A DNA stretch of 64,000 nt from Siniperca chuatsi (GCF_020085105.1 NC_058055.1:28341872-28405871); one strand, 5' to 3'. Shown: positions 1 through 10,959, counted from the first letter of the stretch. A program made the numbers and translations. Notes: generated by a model not told the origin, from the sequence alone.

Positions 1-434
1 TATATGTGTGTATAAATATGTATATATGTATGTATATGTATATATGTGTATATATGTATATATATGTCTATATATGTATATATGTGTATATATGTATATG
101 TGTGTATATATGTATATATGTATGTGTATATGTGTATATATATATGTATACACGTATATATATGTATACACATACATATGTATATATGTATATATGTATA
201 TGCATATATGTATATATATGTGTGTATATATGTATGTATATGTGTATATATGTGTATATATATGTATATATATGTATATGTGTATATATATGTATATGTA
301 TATATACATATACATATATATGTATGTGTATATATATATATATACATATATGTATGTATACATATATGTATATATACATATATATAAATATATATATATA
401 TATACATATATGTATATATATGTATATATATGTA
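1..434. repeat. TATATG/TGTATA microsatellite
   Basis: The first 434 bases alternate TATA, TGTA and CATA units with almost no other sequence. Long open frames on both strands, made only of Tyr, Ile, Met, Val, Cys and His, are artefacts of this repeat and are not genes. The left end of the array lies outside the window. Confidence 0.95.
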
Positions 435-1844
435 TTCATTCAACCTTTATTTGAATCTGGAGTAATCACTTAGGGTCATTTGAATATAACAGATGGAAAT
501 AATTGTGTTATTATGAAATAAAAGTCCTTTGAAAAACGTCCTTTTTTTAAATAAAAACCTGTTTATTTATCTGTTGAACTATATTGAGTCATTTATTTAT
601 TTATTTCATAGCCATATTCATTTATTTAATATTGAATAAAATGGCTTTCCATAATTGGACCTTGAGTTAAGATTTAAGATTACGGTCAAACATGAACTTG
701 AGCTTGTGTACACAGAAGCTATAGATACATATAATTACACACAACTATAAATAAATCAATAAATACAGATTAAGCATAATTACAACCGTTCGTTTACGGT
801 GAAGCGACAGAAAACCTGTTACAAGAACAACATGAAAGGTGTTCGCCTGCACGTGGCGCAGAGTTTGGACTGTTTCTGTACTTCAGGTTCTTACATTTAT
901 GCTTTTTAAAAGACGGCGCCTTTACATAAGCAGGATGTGAGTGTTTCTGAGGCTTCCTGTGTGAAGCTTTTTTTTTTTTTTTATTCAACATCTATTCTAT
1001 AACCTTTAATAAAGTGAGGATTGAAACAGAGCAAAATGAAAAGCAGCACCAGGTGTTCAAACATCAACACAGGTGTTACATTTCTGTTGTTCAAGCAGTT
1101 TGCAGCGTCCGCAGCTCCAAAGCATCTCCGGAGCGTTTAGCCTGGAGGACAGAGCCCAGCTGATCTGACGTTTGTGTTTAAGAAGCTCTTTCTGCTGCCG
1201 TTTTATTTCTTTGGGTCTTGTTTTCGTTTCAAAGTCAAACACTGAGGTGAAATGTTGTTTCATGGAAACTATCTTGTGTTTTATTATATTGTCCGTCCTG
1301 ATCGTAGCTCTGTTTTGTGCCAGGAGCTGTTTGTAGGCCTGTACTGACACTAAACAAAAGACCTTAATGTACTAACACATAAATAAAAGACCTTATTGCA
1401 CATGGAGTTCAGAAAGGATATAAGATGTTCCCCTCCATCTCATTTAATAACCAGGTGGTGTGATTGCACACAGATGTGTTCAAACTAGCAGAGAATAACA
1501 GTCCAGCTCCAGAAGCTGCACTGCTGCACAGCAGCTGCAGGTTTGAACCACCGGGGGGAGCACCTCCCCACATTTACTCACTATAACATCAATGAAAGCA
1601 CACTTGGATCTGTTGTTTGTTGTCGATCAGGACTGTTTTCAGTCCCAGGGCAGCCACACAGAACAAAACCTCTGACCTCTGACCTCCCAGAACATGAACA
1701 CACGTCTGCACATCACATCACATCCGCCAACAAAACATTACACAAGATCTGAGCAGCAGCAGGTTTAATACTTTCATACGAACAAAGATGAGACATCGAC
1801 ATAACGGCCCGCATTACTCCCCCTTCCTGTGCGCAGCAGCTGGG
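435..1844. other. Intergenic, AT-rich; weak minus-strand frame
   Basis: No gene is firmly supported here. A minus-strand frame of 97 codons (1057-1350) has a Lys/Arg-rich middle and a Cys-containing end. Minus-strand AATAAA-like sites lie around 975-985, so a terminal exon of a small unrecognised gene is possible. Together with the YY1-type motifs at 2969-2992 it could form one minus-strand transcription unit, but no splice path could be established. The rest is low-complexity AT-rich DNA. Confidence 0.25.
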
Positions 1845-2966
1845 AAAACTGTCCGACCGACAAAATAACAAACACGGACAAGTTCTCCAGTACTGGAAAT
1901 TAATTTATAATCATAATGTTTCGCCCCATGATGCACCTTTATGGAATAACAGGTGTACACTGACTCTTTTCCAAACACCGGGCTGAACAGGGTGCAATGC
2001 TGGTTTTACATTTACTGGATGACGCCGGTAATTTACTTCAGTATTCAGACTTCATTCACAAATATAATATTATTTGTTCTAATCAACAGTTTACACAAGT
2101 CATCAATGCGATTCCACGAGCTGTGATTGGTTCTGTTAAAGGTTTCTGGATGAACACACTCTGCTCCCCGACTGTTTCCCTGAACTGTTCAAAACTTTTC
2201 CTTTTTAGACAGAAAATGTAACAACAAGTTCTTAAGATCCGTTTTGTCCAACGAATGTTTTCCTTTAAGAAGACGAAATATTATGAAAGGTTTCACCAGT
2301 CAGAATATAAAAAAGTTCAGATGTAACTGTTTAAAACTTCCTGTCCCGCCCAAAGCTAAAGAGCTACGTTTCAAATTGTTAAATAATGTTTATCCATGCA
2401 AAGAATTTTTACATTCAAAGTTTAATATTGAGGACAATGTTTGTACTTTTTGTTTAGCTAACACTGAAACAGACGAGCTTCTCTTTTTCTCGTGTGTTTA
2501 TTCAAAGATATTTTGGGATAGTTTCTGTATTTGGGCTCATCAAAACAACTCGGGTGTCCGATCTTTCGATTACAATGATGTTAAATTTGGCGTTGTGCTG
2601 GAGGACAAATCAAAAGACTTAACAATTAATAGTATGATTGTTATGGCAATTTTTTTCATTCACAAATGTAAATTTGGCAACATTAAACCTTTATTTAATG
2701 TTTTTATTCGTGATATAAACATCATTCATCATCTTTAAAAGAGTCTTTGAATGTCTGTAAATCTGAACGCACTCTGGCCGTGTGATAATCTGGAAGCTCT
2801 TTCTTTGAACCCTGTAACTCTGTAATTACGGCTTTCTTTGTTCTTGGTTTCATTTTTGTTCAATTATTTGACCTGCTCTACTTGAAATATTGAATGTTTA
2901 ATAAGACTGTATGGTTTTTGAAATAAATACAAAAAAAACAAAACAAAAAAAAACTGTCCGACCGAC
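1845..2966 (+). mobile_element. 5'-truncated L1/Tx1-like LINE with 17-bp TSD
   Basis: The 17-bp sequence AAAACTGTCCGACCGAC occurs at 1845-1861 and again at 2950-2966, bounding about 1.09 kb that ends in an A-rich tail (about 2930-2950). This is a textbook target-primed insertion. Inside, the plus-strand frame 2244-2738 (164 codons) reads like the C-terminal zinc-knuckle region of an L1/Tx1-type ORF2: PPKAKELRFKLLNNVYP, then a C-x2-C pair and a downstream Cys, then a tryptophan. Upstream, 1890-2230 is the same ORF2 region broken by stops. The endonuclease and most of the RT are missing, so this copy is dead. The perfect TSD indicates a fairly recent insertion. Confidence 0.85.
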
Positions 2967-2995
2967 CGCCATCTTGTCGCCGCCATCTTGTCGAC
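2966..2995 (-). promoter_or_regulatory. Two YY1-type motifs, possible core promoter
   Basis: Two copies of CCGCCATCTTG (minus strand CAAGATGGCGG) lie about 14 bp apart. AAGATGGCGGC is the classical YY1 initiator seen at housekeeping promoters, where it often contains the start codon. On the minus strand the first ATG here opens a short Arg-rich frame, MAATRWRSVGQ, which the LINE inserted at 2950 interrupts. If the LINE is removed, the frame continues across the pre-insertion site. A former minus-strand 5' exon is an inference only. Confidence 0.35.
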
Positions 2996-3736
2996 CTTCC
3001 AGGCAGAGTCCGCTCGTAAAACGCGACTTCTTCTTCTTCTTTGAAGTCGCTTGAAAAAAAAATCGCGGGTTTTCTTTGGGCTTGTTTTAAAAATATGGTC
3101 TTAATTTAAAAAAACACTTTTATTTTTATTTTTTTTTACATTTCTGGTCGCTATTTTCTCCCCCAATGCAGTGATTGACACTGTCACAGCCTCACGAATG
3201 ACGTCAGCGCTGCAGTGTAATTCGCCCACAAATCCCTGATCCCGCCCCCTCCCCTCCCTCTCATTGGAGGAAAGTCAGCGTTACGTCAGTCACGTCGCAG
3301 CCTCACCGCCTCTGGATTTACTGGGGTTACTTCCTAGTTTATAGTTTTATTTTTAGACCTTCCTTATGAATATATTTGAATTCACTAATATGTACTCTTT
3401 ATAATTAAACAATAATGTTAATACAATAGTTTATAGGCTGGTTGTTTCTAATTAAATTTAAACATCTTTCATTTTAGAATGAAGCCATTATCAGTGGTGA
3501 TTTTTACATTTAATTTGTACCAAATAATATTGACTACTCTGATTTATTCTTGTTTTGTTTTTTTACAGACTGATTACTCACAAAGCGTGACATCCAATCA
3601 CATGTTGATCGGATGTCACGGACTGTATCAATACTGGGCTTGTTTTTGAAGCTGCGGCTGCGTATTTCTCTCGCGAGAGTTGGCAACGCTGTTTCCAGGC
3701 GAGGAGACGCAGCTCGCGGGCGAGCCGATTGGTTCA
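2996..3736. other. Intergenic upstream of pyrin/OB gene 1
   Basis: No coding sequence is seen. The stretch has A/T homopolymers and then a GC-richer, CpG-containing part (3590-3780) running into the gene 1 promoter. The frame 3534-3737 on the minus strand has no recognisable content. Confidence 0.4.
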
Positions 3737-3740
3737 CACA

Positions 3741-3830
3741 TTAAAGTGAAAGTGAGCGCTGATTTGGGCGCGAAAGGACGGGCTAAACCATTGTTCACAT
3801 GAGGAGGGGGTGAAACTGGATGTTATCAGG
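3741..3830 (+). promoter_or_regulatory. IRF/ISRE-like promoter of gene 1
   Basis: AAAGTGAAAGTGAGC (3743-3757) is a near match to the IRF consensus GAAANNGAAA. The block GGTGAAACTGGATGTTAT follows at 3809-3826. The same two elements, in the same order and spacing, stand in front of gene 2 (11712-11723 and 11769-11786) although nearby bases have diverged. This suggests a retained, interferon-responsive promoter. There is no clear TATA box; transcription probably starts downstream of about 3830. Function is inferred from sequence alone. Confidence 0.5.
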
Positions 3831-3839
3831 ATTAACAGT

Positions 3840-4067
3840 CAAAGTTGGACAAACGTAAAATATTTGATTATTTAAAAAAAAAAAAATCTCTCCACATATA
3901 TTTTAGCATTTATTCTAGATAAGCAGGACAGCAAGCAGGTTGTAGAACAGTGTTTAAGTTGGTATCTGCCACCTACGTCACTGCATCCAAACAAACAAAG
4001 ACATTTCAACTTCCCGCCACTGACTGAATTCAACTTCAAGGCAGAAAACAGTGACGAAAAGGACAAA
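3840..4067 (+). other. Non-coding first exon of gene 1
   Basis: This stretch is strongly similar to 11815-12048 before gene 2 (for example GTTTAAGTTGGTATCT versus ATTTAAGTTGGTATCT). Similarity continues into a shared splice donor, ACAAA|GTGAGTATT, at 4067/4068 and 12048/12049. The coding exon acceptor lies just two bases before ATG in both genes, so the 5' UTR must come from an upstream exon, and this is the candidate. The 5' end is not defined by the sequence. Confidence 0.55.
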
Positions 4068-4549
4068 GTGAGTATTAATTACAAAGAATTTATTGATTTC
4101 TTGTGAACAATGAATCTACTGTGAGATTAGATCCACAATAACATTAATTTCAGAGCAAACGCTGAATTCGTGGCTCGTGACTCATTTCAGGATTGATCTG
4201 TCCCGTGCAGCAGGAAAACATTAGGTAATGTTACAGGATGAAAGGTGCACATGGTTCATTGTTTGTGTAGTCTTGTCTGGAGTGTTTCTGCCACAGGTTC
4301 AAAGTCTTTATTTGTCAAATGTGCAACTATATATATATTTTTTAAAAGACAGCTAAAACAATATATTAAATATTAAAGTTAATAAAATAACGTTAACTTC
4401 CTGCCAGCTCGGAGGTGCTGTCTGTTTTCTGACTATATGCTCTTGTGAAATGATTTCTGAACCTGTTAGGACACAACATACAGAATACTGTATGTAATAA
4501 AACTACTGCTTACCCAAACGTGTCAGTCTTGAAATACATATTTTAACTG

Positions 4550-4925
4550 GCGTCCGATCAGCTGCTTGGTTTTGCTGACGTAGAGCAGCAGGTTGTTCTC
4601 CGAGCTCCACCCTGCAAGACTGTTGATCCCCACCCGATACGAAGTCTCATCGTTGTTCGTAATCCGGCCGATGATGGCGGTGTCGTCCGCAAACTTCACC
4701 ACGGAGTTGTCTCCGTGTCGGGGGGCTGCAGTCGTGGGTGTACAGCGTGAACGGGACGGGGCGGAGCCCGAGTGGAGGAGGCGCGAGCGCCAGTCTGAAC
4801 CGTCTGGGGTCCGTTTGTGAGGAGGTCCAGGATCCAGTTGCAGAGTGTGGTACTCAAGCCCAGAGTCCAGCCAGTTTCATGGGGAGAGTGCGTTGAATGC
4901 TGAGTGGAGGAGCGTACAATGGACA
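4550..4925 (-). mobile_element. Rex1/Babar-like reverse-transcriptase fragment
   Basis: Read on the minus strand, this encodes scattered pieces of a non-LTR reverse transcriptase: LSTTLCNWILDLLTNGPQTV, then VKFADDTAIIGRITNN with the catalytic ADD motif, then SENNLLLYVSKTK. The order matches Rex1/Babar-type elements of teleosts. Frames shift several times, so it is an inactive relic. It sits inside intron 1 of gene 1 and explains why that intron (1.2 kb) is longer than its counterpart in gene 2 (0.5 kb). Confidence 0.75.
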
Positions 4926-5286
4926 TGTTCAATTAAAGTACAAGCACCTAGAAACTGTACATGAATAAATGTGCTTAGTGACGTTATAGACAATTAAAAG
5001 ACAAAGTTGACATGATCGGTCACGTCTCCGACGATGTGTTGAAAGAATAACGTTTAAGGAATAATATTAGATGATATCTTTATTACATTACTGATGTCAG
5101 AATTCAACAGTTCAGCTACACCTGCCTCGTTTCACAAGAGCATGTCGGCAACAGAAGAGAAAACTGTGTGAACAGCGTGCACTTTGAACCTGAAATAAAA
5201 CAATACAAGGTTCACGGGCTGACTTTCAACTTTGATTTGAGGGCGTGTTTCTTACACTTCTGTTCTGTTGTCTCCCTGTGTGTCAG

Positions 5287-8200
5287 AGATGTCGGTTATT
5301 TCAGAGAGAGAGTGGAAACGAGCTCTGACCTCCATCCTGGAGGAACTGGAAAAGCAACAGTTAACTAAGATGGTGGACTGTTTGGAAAAAATCCCCCAAA
5401 GTCAGAAGACTGGCAGGTTCAAAGAAAATCTTCCCCGAAAAATCATTCAGCACTACGGAGCGGAAGAGTCCGTTTCTGCAGTCAACGCTGCCATAGATCA
5501 GATACCGAGGAGGGACTCTGTAGTCCAGGACCTGCTGCGCCCCTTTGTGGACAAACTGAACAACAAACAGGAAAAAGAGAACAAGGGTGAGTTCATACGA
5601 TACGTTTTGAATTGTTGGTTTTGGTTCCAGAAATACTGGATCCCCGAGGATGTAGATTTTTGACAGACACACTTTGATATTAGGGTGAAAACTGAGAATA
5701 AGTGATTGTCTAAGTCAGATTTTATTTAGTAGAGACGCCTCTGGCTGCAGTTAACAGCCTCGAGTCTGTGTTACTACAAAACGCCGTCAAGCTGAGGCAT
5801 GTTCACTGAGCCGACTGCAGCTCTCCTGAAGTCCTGAAGTGTGGACTCTGACTTGGCAGCTCCAGGACTGGATGCAGATTCATGCTTCTGCTTCATAAAA
5901 ACATCGTTGGCAGTGAGAATGTATGGAAGCACACTGCGGTCACCAGGACTGGAGACACTGCACACGTCACCAGTTGTTCCTGGAGCGGTGAAGTGGAAAT
6001 TGTGCCTTACATCTGACACCTTCGTCCGTCCTTACAATAACAAAACATGTCAAACGTATCAGTTTTAAAATGAAAAGAGCCGCGCGGTGTTTAAAACGCA
6101 AAATATTGACTAAAGAAAGTGCAAGTGTTCACAGTATGAGGAACGCGTGTCCTGCCGGAGGGCGGTGTTTCAGACATTAGGAGACGCTCCTCCACTGTGG
6201 CTGCACGAACTCGACTGAATTAAACAGGACAAATCAACTACTGTTCGGTGTAACTTCACCATTTCTGAAAAATGCCAAAAGATCGACTCCACCTGAGGAA
6301 CGACGGACACGACAGCCGAAAACTGTAGAATGACGATTGGCTGAGTCGTCGTAGACGAAACCAGTTTGTGTTGATCTCAGTTGTTTTTGGAGAAGGGTGA
6401 CGTAGAGCTGAACAGTCTGTGTTCATGTTTACATTTACGTTTTTCAGGGAAGAAGAGGAAACGCGATCCAGACGAGGAGGAAGAAAGGTCTGCAGCAGGT
6501 GGGTTAACAGGCCGAAGGTGCAGCTGACACCTTTGGTCTCAGGTGGTGCGTTTAAAATCCTGGGTAGTTTGTGTTATTGCCTGCTATTATCAGTGAAGGA
6601 AAGTTTCTGGTAATAATAAAATTGTACTCAGTTAATATCTGAGGTCTGAACACGGTGACGTCACTTATCTAAATCACACAAACGTTTTTATTTTACTGAT
6701 GTAACGTCTACAAACATCAGCACTAAGTGAAATATATTAGCGTCTTCTCCATAATAAAGATACGCAGCCCCCTAAAGGTCACGGCGCGATTCTTTTAGGA
6801 CTACTTTTGCGTTCCTCGCGATACTTTTCTTCTTCTGTTCCTTCTGAGCCGAATGTCTACTTCCGCCGAGCTGCTCCAGCGCGACGCCTCAGTCTGGACC
6901 AGCTCACTGAACTTTACTGTGACCTGGACCTGAAGTCTGCTGATGTAGTGCTGCTGCTCAACGGGCCTGCACGCTTGTGGAATCAGAGGAAGCAAACTTA
7001 AAGGAATTCTTAGGTCGAGAAGTTTCTGCAGAAGAAAGCAGGACGCTGATCTGCAGGACGCTGATCTGCAGGACGCTGTCGGCTTCATCGTGAACACTTC
7101 CTGTCCTCCGGACTGTGCTGGACCCCAGAGGGGTTCACTGAGGAAGAGGAGGCGTCTCCAGAGGAGGAGGTACAGATGTGCAGCTGAATCTACCTCAAAG
7201 CTACAGTGCTGTATCTGTATGAGTCAACAAACAAGAATGCGACTGTAATGCTGCAGGCAGAGTCTGTGGTTCTGGTTCTGTCCCAGACAGGGTCTGTGGT
7301 TCTGGCACAGACAGGTACAGCAGTGAACCGCCTGCAGAGACACATCAGGGCCCTCTGTCCTCTGCTCAAAGCAAATCAAAGGAGGCTTCAGTGCTGGAAC
7401 AGGTTTTGGTAGAGGTGAGGAGCAATAACTGATGTTCCTTATACAAACAGAGGCCTGATCATGTTCTGCCGGGTGACGTCATATAAAGGTGAGGAGTCCA
7501 TTAACAAAGCTGAAAGCAGCGACCTGAGACTCTCCACACGGCCTTCCACTACAGACAGACGTTCGGCTCAGGAGGAGCAGAAGAAGAAAAGTACCGCGAG
7601 GGAACAAAAAGTCGTCCTCGGTAGTTCTCGCCGTGACCTTTAGGGGGCTCCGTATAAAGAAGTCTGCAGTGGGTTCTTTGTGTTTGAACTAGCGCTGATG
7701 ATAATCAGCACTTGCATCTTGCCCCTCTCCTGCTGCTGCAGAGCTTTAGACTAGGTCCTCCAAAAAGGTCTCAAATTCAGAATCCAGTTCCAGGTTCTTG
7801 TGATCACCTACAGATCTCTGCAGGTCTCTGAGCTCCTCTGATCAGGGTCCGCTGGTTGTTCCTCGATCCAGGATTAATGAAATGAGATCTGTAACTAAAC
7901 CGTGTGGAAACACTGACTGATGTTTGTTTCTCCTTTTTTAAAGATCAACAGGAGAACTGCCGACCTGACACGGTAGGAGTTTAGGTTAATACTGAGTCAG
8001 TCGCACTGGATATGTAATGCAATATATTTTATCTATCGGCATGAGACAACACATTCAGAACGTCACAGCAGTAAAATGTTTTAAATATAAATCGTGTTCG
8101 TTATTGGGAACTGAGCACTGATGAAATGTTTTCCAGGAGGGAATCGCTCGTACTTGGGTAAGTGCTTTTTCTCTGACTTCTCTTTCACTGCTCACACGTT

Positions 8201-9450
8201 TTGACATTTATATGTTGGTATTTATGTTACTTTGATGGAGAGTTGTTTCTCTCCTTTGTGTGCAGAGGATATTCATCCGTGAGCTGAGATCCAGCGGTGA
8301 ACTTCCTGAAAAAGCCATTGCTGGGAAAGTTGTTAAGAAATCGGGGCTGCGCTCGTATCAAACCAAAGAGAAAGTGAAAAGGTTTTTCTTTTATGTGGCG
8401 GTCGCTGACGAGACAGCCAGCGTTAAAGTGATGGTATATGGAAAAAAGCGCTATGAAGAAATCAAGGAAAAGAACTTCTACACGTTCAGAAAGCTAATTA
8501 AAGATGAAAAAGGTTTTAAGGTGATCGAACAGAGCAAAGTGTCACAGACGAGCTCTGTTCAAGTCCCAGAAGAGCTCGAGATGGAGGCTCAGGAGCTCAT
8601 TTATTCCGAGAGCCCAGTTTACACCATCGCCAAAGCCAAGTTATCTGCCGAGAAGACAGCAGTGAGTGTTGAAGGCACCGTTACAGAGGTGAGTTCAAGA
8701 GCTGTTTCACTGCTCTGCACTTTGTCTTCATAATATGAAATCTATCCTTCAGTTTGACTGGAATTTAAGGTGCCGTATTAATGTATATGCGTAGCCTTTA
8801 ACAGAAAGTAGAGGGGGAACTCAAACCTCGGGCTCTTGCTTTGTTCAGGTCGACCCCGAGGTGCGCAGAGCGAAGACGACCAAGAGGCAACATTTCCGAA
8901 TGAAAGATGACACCGATTCCATCGGGATCTGCATGTGGGATGAAAACACCAATCAGTGCAAAGATTTAGCAGTTGGAGACGTCGTTAAGGTTACCAACGT
9001 GAAGACCGGGCATTACCACGGAACCGTATCACTGAGCTCAACTGGATTCACCAGAATTCACAAGGTACCTGCAGAGACCTCTCACTTTATATCACTTTAT
9101 AAGCGGTTAAACCGCAGTTATTAAATGCTTTTGAAGGTATTTTTCAGCGTTTCCCGAGCCTTGACTGTTGATGTCAAACTGTCTTGTTGCAGGTTCACAG
9201 TGCTGGCATCCAGAACGTGAGACTTGAGATTATAGGAATCATAAAAGCCATCAAGAAGGAGACTCACCTGGAGGCAGAGTTCGACCTCCAGGTGCACACG
9301 TTTGTTGTGGCTTCTCGACTTCTGGCAGAGGCGTTTGGCTTCAAGCTGGAGGGGGATTTTAAACAGAGGCTCCTTGATAAAATACCATTTTCAGCTGATG
9401 CAGTAATAAAAGGAAGTAAAATTACTAAAATTACAGCCGTTCAGGTGTGA
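5287..9450 (+). CDS. Pyrin-like, tandem OB-fold (HIN-like) protein, gene 1
   Basis: Coding exons are 5289-5586, 6448-6498, 7944-7972, 8137-8157, 8266-8688, 8849-9064 and 9193-9450. All junctions are GT-AG and in phase, giving 431 residues. Residues 1-99 look like a pyrin/death-fold domain (EWKRALTSILEEL, QHYGAEESVSAV, IPRRDSVVQDLLRPFV). A linker with KKRKRD (101-106) is a likely monopartite nuclear signal. Residues 134-274 resemble HIN OB-fold 1 (GKVVKK, FFFYVAVADETASVKVMVYG, GFKVIEQSKVSQ). Residues 275-346 resemble OB-fold 2 (FRMKDDTDSIGICMW, VGDVVKV). Residues 347-431 are an unassigned beta-rich module. Start: the only ATG after the acceptor that opens the pyrin fold. Probable role: nucleic-acid sensing with death-fold signalling, by analogy with mammalian IFI16/AIM2. 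The OB-to-HIN link is pattern-based and needs profile or structure comparison. Alternative: an RPA/SSB-like OB protein fused to a death fold. Confidence 0.75.
6448..6498 (+). other. Linker exon of gene 1 with basic NLS-like run
   Basis: This 51-nt exon has phase 1 at both ends, so it can be duplicated or skipped without changing frame. It encodes G-KKRKRDPDEEEERSAA. The basic run followed by acidic residues resembles a monopartite nuclear signal. It occupies the place held by four 63-nt exons in gene 2 and is only loosely similar to them (shared first Gly, small and charged residues). Confidence 0.65.
6760..7655. mobile_element. DNA element with ~110-bp terminal inverted repeats
   Basis: The left end ATACGCAGCCCCCTAAAGG and the right end, reverse-complemented, ATACGGAGCCCCCTAAAGG match. 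Similarity continues inward for about 110 bp (both strands show AAGGTCACGGCG, CTCGCG(A/G)TACTTTTCTTC and TGAGCCGAA). The 0.67-kb core holds short repeats (GGACGCTGATCTGCA, three times at about 7043-7080) and no transposase frame. It is a non-autonomous transposon inside an intron of gene 1. The target-site duplication could not be fixed, so the superfamily is left open. Confidence 0.75.
7785..7885 (+). mobile_element. Short L2-like LINE scrap
   Basis: The stretch reads like the C-terminal end of an L2/CR1-type RT (VITYRSLQVSELL, then a stop, then a Ser/Gly-rich piece). It is similar in kind to the better preserved copy at 30759-31140. It lies in the gene 1 intron before exon 7944-7972. Confidence 0.4.
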
Positions 9451-10432
9451 CCGCGGGTTTACAAACAGTCACATCTCTACAAACATCTCATTTTCATCTC
9501 GCGGCAGCGGATTTATTATCGACTTAGAACAGAAACGTGGTTTTATATCTAGACGTCGTATTATATCTGTAGTTATTATTCCTGCTTGAAGCATAATGTT
9601 TAATCAGCTTTTGTTTTATGATTTATACGTCCGTGGAGGCCTTTTTCTTTACAGTTTTTCTCAAAGCACGACTCGTGTCCTCAAAACTCTACACACAAAT
9701 CCATAGTTGGACGTGTAAAGTGTACAAACAGGAGAAATAATAGTACTGTAAACAGTCATTTAAGAAAAGTTAGGCTGCGTCCTGTCTTCAGTACTGGGCG
9801 CTACTGTTAGGTTGTACTCTCGGCATTTTAGCAGAACCGGTCCAGGTGGTTTGTACGCGAGGCATTATATCTCAAGTACCAGTGTTAGTGTGTTAACAAC
9901 TGCAACGTCACCCTAACTTCATAACGTGGAATTGATTGTATTGGGTTTGTAAGCATATATAAAATATTGTGACACATTTTCTCCACTTGTTCTGGGTTTA
10001 TTTCGTCTGTCTGTTGTGGCACATTTACATTAATGTTCTCAAAATGTTCCTGTTGACGTATGTTCACTGTCCCCCGTTAATAAATAAATAACCACAGATG
10101 TTGCATGATCACGTATGCACGGCACGTTGAATTCAGCACAGAGAAATAATGTGGAGATGTTTATTGAAACGGAGAATCTTGTTATTAAGAGAAAAAACCT
10201 TGTTGGACAGAAACATTTCTGTGGACAGTGTGAGGCTGATTTCTGGAGTTTATAAGAGTCCTGCTGAACCAAATCCACACATTTGGTCACAATCATGAGG
10301 CAAACTACTCCACACACACACACACTTCCTTGTCTTTAGTGTTGTCTTGCTGAGCTGCAGTGGCGGGACAGTAAACCAGGAGGGTAAGTTTGTAAAGACT
10401 TAAACGTACCCACGTGATTTGTTGCAGCCTCG
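9451..10432. other. 3' flank of gene 1
   Basis: This holds the 3' UTR and spacer after the gene 1 stop. It is AT-rich without domains. Plus-strand AATAAA occurs at about 10079-10090 (overlapping copies). On the minus strand AATAAA near 10157-10162 could serve the frame at 10433-10714. No other feature is seen. Confidence 0.4.
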
Positions 10433-10714
10433 TTAGATTAAATTAGCCAACAGGACATAAAGCAGTAAAACCCATCTGACTATAAACGTAAAAGAAAGCA
10501 TTTCCATTCTCTTAAGAAACTTTTTGTCCAACCAGAGCGTCACTGTACCGTCAAATATCTTGGTGTTAATCTCGACACCCGCCTCCACAAAGTGCAGAGA
10601 GCGTTTCCATAACTGCACGGCACTCATCTGTATGAATCTGTCAACTACGTAAGCGCCCGATTCCTTCTTCACTTTGTGCTCTTTTGCCGAGACATAACGA
10701 CGAACCAGAGCCAT
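10433..10714 (-). CDS. Small tail-anchored-type protein, unrecognised
   Basis: An uninterrupted 93-codon frame from ATG at 10714 (context GGTGATGG, a good Kozak match) to TAA at 10433. Codon use looks coding, with many CTG, GTG, GAG and AAG. The first 70 residues are basic and soluble (MALVRRYVSAKEHKVKKE..., then SAVQLWKRSLHFVEAG). The last 20 or so (FTFIVRWVLLLYVLLANLI) form one hydrophobic segment, as in tail-anchored membrane proteins. I do not recognise the family. A TATA-like stretch lies on the minus strand at about 10939-10951, and AATAAA lies 270 bp downstream of the stop. It could be a real one-exon gene, one exon of a larger gene, or a decayed retrocopy. Confidence 0.4.
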   Translation of the reverse strand: MALVRRYVSAKEHKVKKESGAYVVDRFIQMSAVQLWKRSLHFVEAGVEINTKIFDGTVTLWLDKKFLKRMEMLSFTFIVRWVLLLYVLLANLI

Positions 10715-10959
10715 CACCAACGAGCTGACCCTCACACCCGCTCACAGTCACATTTCTCGCTTCTGACTTCGCTGTTTTCAAACCTCCTCACACCGTCGGC
10801 AGCAGTCATTGTGGATCGCTTCATGCTTTCAGTGACCACTTCTTTCAAAATTCACTTTATCACTCAAACTCAAAACTCTGCATTTACACTCCATTTCGTA
10901 TGGAGGATGTTTTTTGGTCATAATTCAAATTATAGGTCCAAATATATAAAATTTTAAGA

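Noticed and set aside
6-473. Long open frames in the first 470 bases on both strands
   Set aside because: They are translations of a TATATG/TGTATA microsatellite with only Tyr, Ile, Met, Val, Cys and His.
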